DNA from: Allodiplogaster sudhausi
Lineage: Eukaryota; Nematoda; Chromadorea; Rhabditida; Diplogasteridae
Direction: 5' to 3'
Assembly (NCBI GenBank): GCA_945643635.1
Contig: CALZFC010000067.1
Span: 1,412,501-1,476,500 of the forward strand
DNA: 64,000 nucleotides
Below are positions 60,001 through 64,000 of the stretch, in pieces (within the stretch, counting starts at the first letter, position 1; each line of letters opens with the position of its first letter). The position numbers were made by a program, and so were the translations under genes. The notes beneath the pieces were generated by a model, which was not told where the DNA came from, did not search any database, and saw only the letters and a program-made list of their open reading frames with translations.

Positions 60001-62389
60001 CGAAGAGAGGGACGAGAAAAATATTAACAAGGGAAGTCTTTCGGCGGGGTGTGGCAAACCACAACATATTATACATCATTCGAAAGCTCTCAACGAGCTG
60101 ATAACGTATTTGATGTTTATGGCTGCAGAAGAGAGCGCTAGAAAAACCGAACCACAGGCGTACCTGGGAATGGAAGGGCCCTCGTTTGGTAGAGGCCCCT
60201 TCCAGACCAGGCGCCTGGAGCCGCAAAAGTTAAGAAATCGAACAGGATTTTTTTTATGCGGAATGTAAGCGACTTGCTCTTACAGAGAAACAAGATTCAG
60301 GTAGAAATAATGCATCCGCAGTTGTTTAAGGCAAAAACATGGACGTTTTTGAGACATATGGACTTTTTGCGAATATGAAAATTTTACAGCGTGATTTAAT
60401 GTGTCAACTATAATTTTTCATGTTAAAAACGGCATGAAAAAGAGTAATTAGTGGCTTAAAACTCAAAAATCTCTTTAGAAAAAATTTATTTTTCTCCATA
60501 CAAAACAGTCCATTTTTCACCAAAGGGGGAACCCTTTGGTGAAAAATGGCCTAAAAAAAATTTTTTCCCAAAGGTCATCAGAAATGAAGTTATTAATTAT
60601 TATATGGCCTACTGTTACGTAAACATTAGTTTTAGAGTCCATAAAGCTAGCACATATCGAGCAAATGTTAATTTTAGGGTATTTTTTCTGCAATTTCGGC
60701 GAAAAATAATCTCTTCTGCAGCTATAAACATCAAAAACGTTACCAGCTCGTTGAGAGCTTTCGAATGATGTATAATATGTTATGGTTTGCCACACCCCGC
60801 CGAAAGACTTCCCTTGTAAGAGGTGGAGCAATAGAGAGCTACAGAGAGAGAGAGAGAAAGAAATTAAAGGCAAAATATGTACATGCATAAATGGAAGCGC
60901 AGGTATCAGAAAAGAAGTTTTTTTAAAAGCAATTTTGACTCGTTTTGACTGGAATCGGGAATAAATTTCTTCTTTCGCTCGCAAGGAAAACCTCTTCGAG
61001 AAGGGGAATCGAAATGTAGTCCTAAAACCATCCTGCGCAACTGTTTTCACCAAGGTTACTCCTTTTCTCATTGTCAGATTGTGGGAATTCCTAAATTTAT
61101 TTTTCCATTTCTGATTCTCTTCGGCTCTCTCGTGATCGCTCCCTTTATTTATTCCTTCTTTCCAACTCTCTCTCTCTCTCGCTCTCTTTATATCTTTTTC
61201 CTCAGCTCTACTTCTCCCTCTCACTCTCTCTCTCCCTCTCTCTTCCTTTTATTCCCCTCTCTTTACCTCTAACTCTCTAACCTCTCCTCTATCTATCTCA
61301 CTCTTTCTCTTCCTTTCATCCCCTCTCTTTCCTTCTAACTCTCTACTCTCTTTATCTCTCTCTCTCTTCCTTTTACTGCCAATGGATAGTTTGTAATCGG
61401 ATGCTGGCTAGCCCATGAAAGGACCGAGAGGACCGAAATCAGAAGAAGCTTTTCTCTCCCTCCCTTCCCCTCCCACTACCTTCCGTTCAGTCTCAAGCTT
61501 TCTCTTTCTCACTCTCTATCTCTCTCTTCCTCTCTCCCTTTCTCACTCTCTCTCCCTCTTCCTCTCTCTTACTCTCCCTCTCTCTCTCGTTCTTATACGC
61601 TCTCTCCCTCTCCCTCCTCTCTCTCTCTCTCACTCTCGCTCTTCTCTCTCCCCTGGTCCATGTTGCCCATTTCCTGGAAGTCCACAGTGTCCATCCGTTC
61701 GAATTCTGTTTGACCATTGCCATTTTAACTCTGAACATTTGCACTTGTTCTAATTTTAATTTTTTCATTCACGTTCGGTAATAGAATATCCTCTCCTTTT
61801 ATAGGAAGTATCCATTAACATAAGAATCCATTTAAGGCCCTGTCGGAATTTAAGGCGGTGAAAACGCAGATACAAATGTAGAAGTACACTTTTTGGCATA
61901 CTAAAAAAAACGACTGCCAAATATTCTGCTCTCTCATGCTTGTACTGAATCGTGTTTTCTTGTTCTCGAGTTCTGTCCTCCTAATTGCATATCTAATTTG
62001 GAGCTCTTCACCAATCTAACCACCATTTCTTTATATCTTCGACTCTCTCTATCACTCTCTCTCTCTGTCTCTGTCTCTGTCTCTTTCTCTCTGTCTCTGT
62101 CTCTTTCTCACTCTCTCTCTCGCCCTCTCTCTCTCTCTTCCTTTTTCTCTCTCTCTCTCTTGCCTCTCTCTCTCTCTCTTGCCCTCTCTCTCTTTCTCTC
62201 TAAAACACTCACTCTCTTCTTATCATCCCTTTTGGCACTTTGCCAGAATCAGAAGAAGAGTTTCTCCATTTCTCTCCTTTTTGTTGCTCGAAGAGGCTTC
62301 CTTCCACTTTTCCACTTGCCGACTCCAGCGGAATGCACTGGAGCTTGGTCGCGTGGCAGAAGTTTGTAGTAGAGATAAAGGGAGAGAAA

Positions 62390-62424
<35 letters not shown>

Positions 62425-62672
62425 GTAGGGAGAGAGAAAGAGAGGAAGAAAGAGAGAGAGAGAGAGGAAGAGAGGAAGAAAGAGAGAGAGAAAGAGAGGG
62501 TAGAGGGGAAGAGACAAGGGAGAAATAAAAGCAAGAAAGAGAGAAACGTGTGAGAGGTCAAATGAGAGAGGGAGAAAAGAGATGGAGAAGTTGAGAGACA
62601 GAGAGGAAGAGGCAAGGGTGAGAGAGAGAGAGAGAAAGAGAGACAGAGCAGAAAAGCTAACGTGAAATTAAT
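58890..62672 (-). repeat. Right arm of the large inverted duplication
   Basis: Mirror copy of 46985-49510 (landmarks are given with the left arm). It is longer mainly because of the 789-bp inserted element and longer microsatellites. The inner edge falls inside the elongin C leader: both arms share the start and about ten following codons, then diverge. The outer edge is near 62672, next to a CT-rich tandem duplication. Confidence 0.9.
60028..60816. mobile_element. 789-bp inverted-repeat element with 3-bp TTA/TAA target duplication
   Basis: The termini CAAGGGAAGTCTTTCGGCGG and its inverse form arms of about 100 bp with few mismatches (60028-60127 and 60735-60816). TAA flanks both sides (60025-60027, 60817-60819). 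The homologous position of the left arm (48446-48448) has a single TTA with no insert, which proves the boundaries. A 3-bp TWA duplication is characteristic of PIF/Harbinger elements. No transposase is present, so it is non-autonomous. Confidence 0.88.
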
Positions 62673-62692
62673 CTCAATCTGTCTCTCTCTCC

Positions 62693-62725
<33 letters not shown>

Positions 62726-62727
62726 GC

Positions 62728-62961
62728 TGCCCAATTGTGAACTGTTCGAAAAAATCTCTCCCATGCGCTATTTTATGTTTCAATCCTTCTTCAATTTCGT
62801 TTCGGCATCGCGCTTTTCTCTCTCGGTTTCTTTATTTTTCTACTTCCCTCTCATATCTCCCTATCTCTCACTCTGCCTCTTTCACTTTCTCTTTCTCTCT
62901 ATCTGCCTCTCTCTCTCTCTTTCACTCTCTATCTTCCTCTCTTCTCTTTCGCTCTCTCTCC

Positions 62962-63012
<51 letters not shown>

Positions 63013-63185
63013 CACAATTGTGAACTGTTCGAAAAAATCTCTCCCATGCGCTATTTTATGTTTCAATTCTTCTTCAATTTCGTTTCGGCATCGCGCTTTT
63101 CTCTCTCGGTTTCTTTATTTTTCTACTTCCCTCTCATATCTCCCTATCTCTCACTCTGCCTCTTTCACTTTCTCTTTCTCTCTAT
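62728..63185 (+). repeat. Tandem duplication, unit about 281 bp
   Basis: CCAATTGTGAACTGTTCGAA at 62731 recurs at 63012 (there CACAATTG), and the following 170 bp (TCTCCCATGCGCTATTTTAT, then CATCGCGCTTTTCTCTCTCG) is almost identical in both. It is CT-rich at its borders, so unequal exchange between microsatellites is the likely origin. Confidence 0.9.
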
Positions 63186-63198
63186 CTGCCTCTCTCTC

Positions 63199-63238
<40 letters not shown>

Positions 63239-64000
63239 TAACTGCCAACCACTGCGCGGAGATTCACTCCATCTGCGTCCCTCTTCTCCTCCTTCTGCTC
63301 AAGGAGCCAGAAACGAGCAGAGCGAGAAGGCGAGAAGCGACTCAACGACGAGACCCCCAAGGGGGCATCAAAAGTGGGGAGAGAGAGAGAGAGAGAGAGT
63401 GGGAGAGAGGGGGAGAGGGAGAGAAGTGAAGAGAGAAAGGGGAAGAGAGAGAGAGAGAGAGACAGAGAGACGTAGAGAGAGAGAGAAAGAGGAAGGAAGA
63501 GAGAAGGAGAAAGATAGAGAGACGTAGAGAGAAAGAGAGAGCAAGAGACTGAGAGAGAGAAGAAGATGGAGATTGAAGAAAGCCGCTGAAGAAGAAGAAG
63601 AAGAAGAAGAGTAGGTTACATACTTTGAAGGACTTGTACGCGCGAGATTGTCAGAATCAACAGAGTGTGGCCGAAAGGAGAAGGAGAAGAGTAAAGGAAG
63701 TAGAAAAGTGGAAGTAGAGTGCGAACTTTCTCGACTTGTCTCTTATTAGTCGCATTTTTTCTCTTTTCTTTTCTTTTCTTGCTCCACCCCTCCCCGTTTC
63801 AAATTCCTTCCTTGGTTTGACACTAATTTCTACATTCTAAAAATCAGGCTCTATTAAAATATATATATATAATTGTTGTTCAAGCGCTCCTTTGTGAGCC
63901 GATTTAAGGAGCATTCCGATAACGATGAGTGCGAAAGAGTTAATGAAATTTCGTGCACTGCCAACTCATTTGTCACGTTGCCAAGAACCCTTTTTGCACT
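63186..64000. other. Window end: CT/GA and GAA repeats, no gene
   Basis: CT tract (63200-63238), GA tracts (63377-63560), then a GAA trinucleotide run (about 63585-63611). A GC-rich stretch at 63240-63365 could be part of a promoter or exon of a gene beyond the window, but nothing can be assigned. Confidence 0.5.

Overview
The window looks like nuclear DNA of an invertebrate animal, most likely a nematode. The genes are split into many small exons (33 in one of them) by introns that mostly end in short pyrimidine-AG acceptors. The intact genes are conserved eukaryotic ones. Introns carry the TACTGTAG / TACGGTA motifs that I associate with rhabditid and diplogastrid worm introns. Receptor-type phosphatase-like and thrombospondin-type-1 exons also fit a worm. 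The assignment to nematodes, and any closer placement, is inference. GA/CT microsatellites are extraordinarily abundant and create hundreds of meaningless Ser/Leu or Arg/Glu open frames, which I left out.

Layout. 1.6-6.4 kb (+): complete ALYREF-like mRNA export adaptor, 7 exons. 7.6-10.6 kb (+): a diverged tandem copy of the 3' half of that gene behind a new N-terminus, lacking the RRM. 12.3-18.5 kb (+): complete NAA30, the catalytic subunit of NatC, 8 exons. 19.4-20.5 kb (-): four-exon gene of unknown function. 22.4-37.2 kb (+): a 33-exon neuropathy target esterase (PNPLA6/7 family) with an N-terminal membrane anchor, cyclic-nucleotide-binding-like modules and an intact patatin Ser/Asp dyad. 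38.1-40.0 kb (+): two weak small gene models. 40.4-46.1 kb (+): decayed membrane protein with a phosphatase-like tail, one exon of which is split by a 2.8-kb hAT transposon with a perfect 8-bp target duplication. 47.0-49.5 kb: left arm of a large inverted duplication. 49.5-50.0 kb (+): complete elongin C. 52.2-55.1 kb (-): thrombospondin-type-1 repeat gene or cluster, partly broken. 57.0-58.9 kb (-): chimeric membrane-protein locus ending in a 30-bp coding minisatellite. 58.9-62.7 kb: right arm of the inverted duplication.

The most notable structure is in the last 18 kb. The upstream region and first coding residues of elongin C were duplicated in inverted orientation, and the second copy now stands in front of a relative of the 40-kb membrane gene. 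It looks like a chimeric gene made by the rearrangement. A 789-bp terminal-inverted-repeat element sits in one arm, and the other arm keeps the empty insertion site. Several other non-autonomous DNA transposons can be delimited by their terminal repeats and target duplications.

The intact genes are ordinary housekeeping functions (mRNA export, N-terminal acetylation, lysophospholipid hydrolysis, Cullin-RING/elongin complexes). They show no operon-like functional link.
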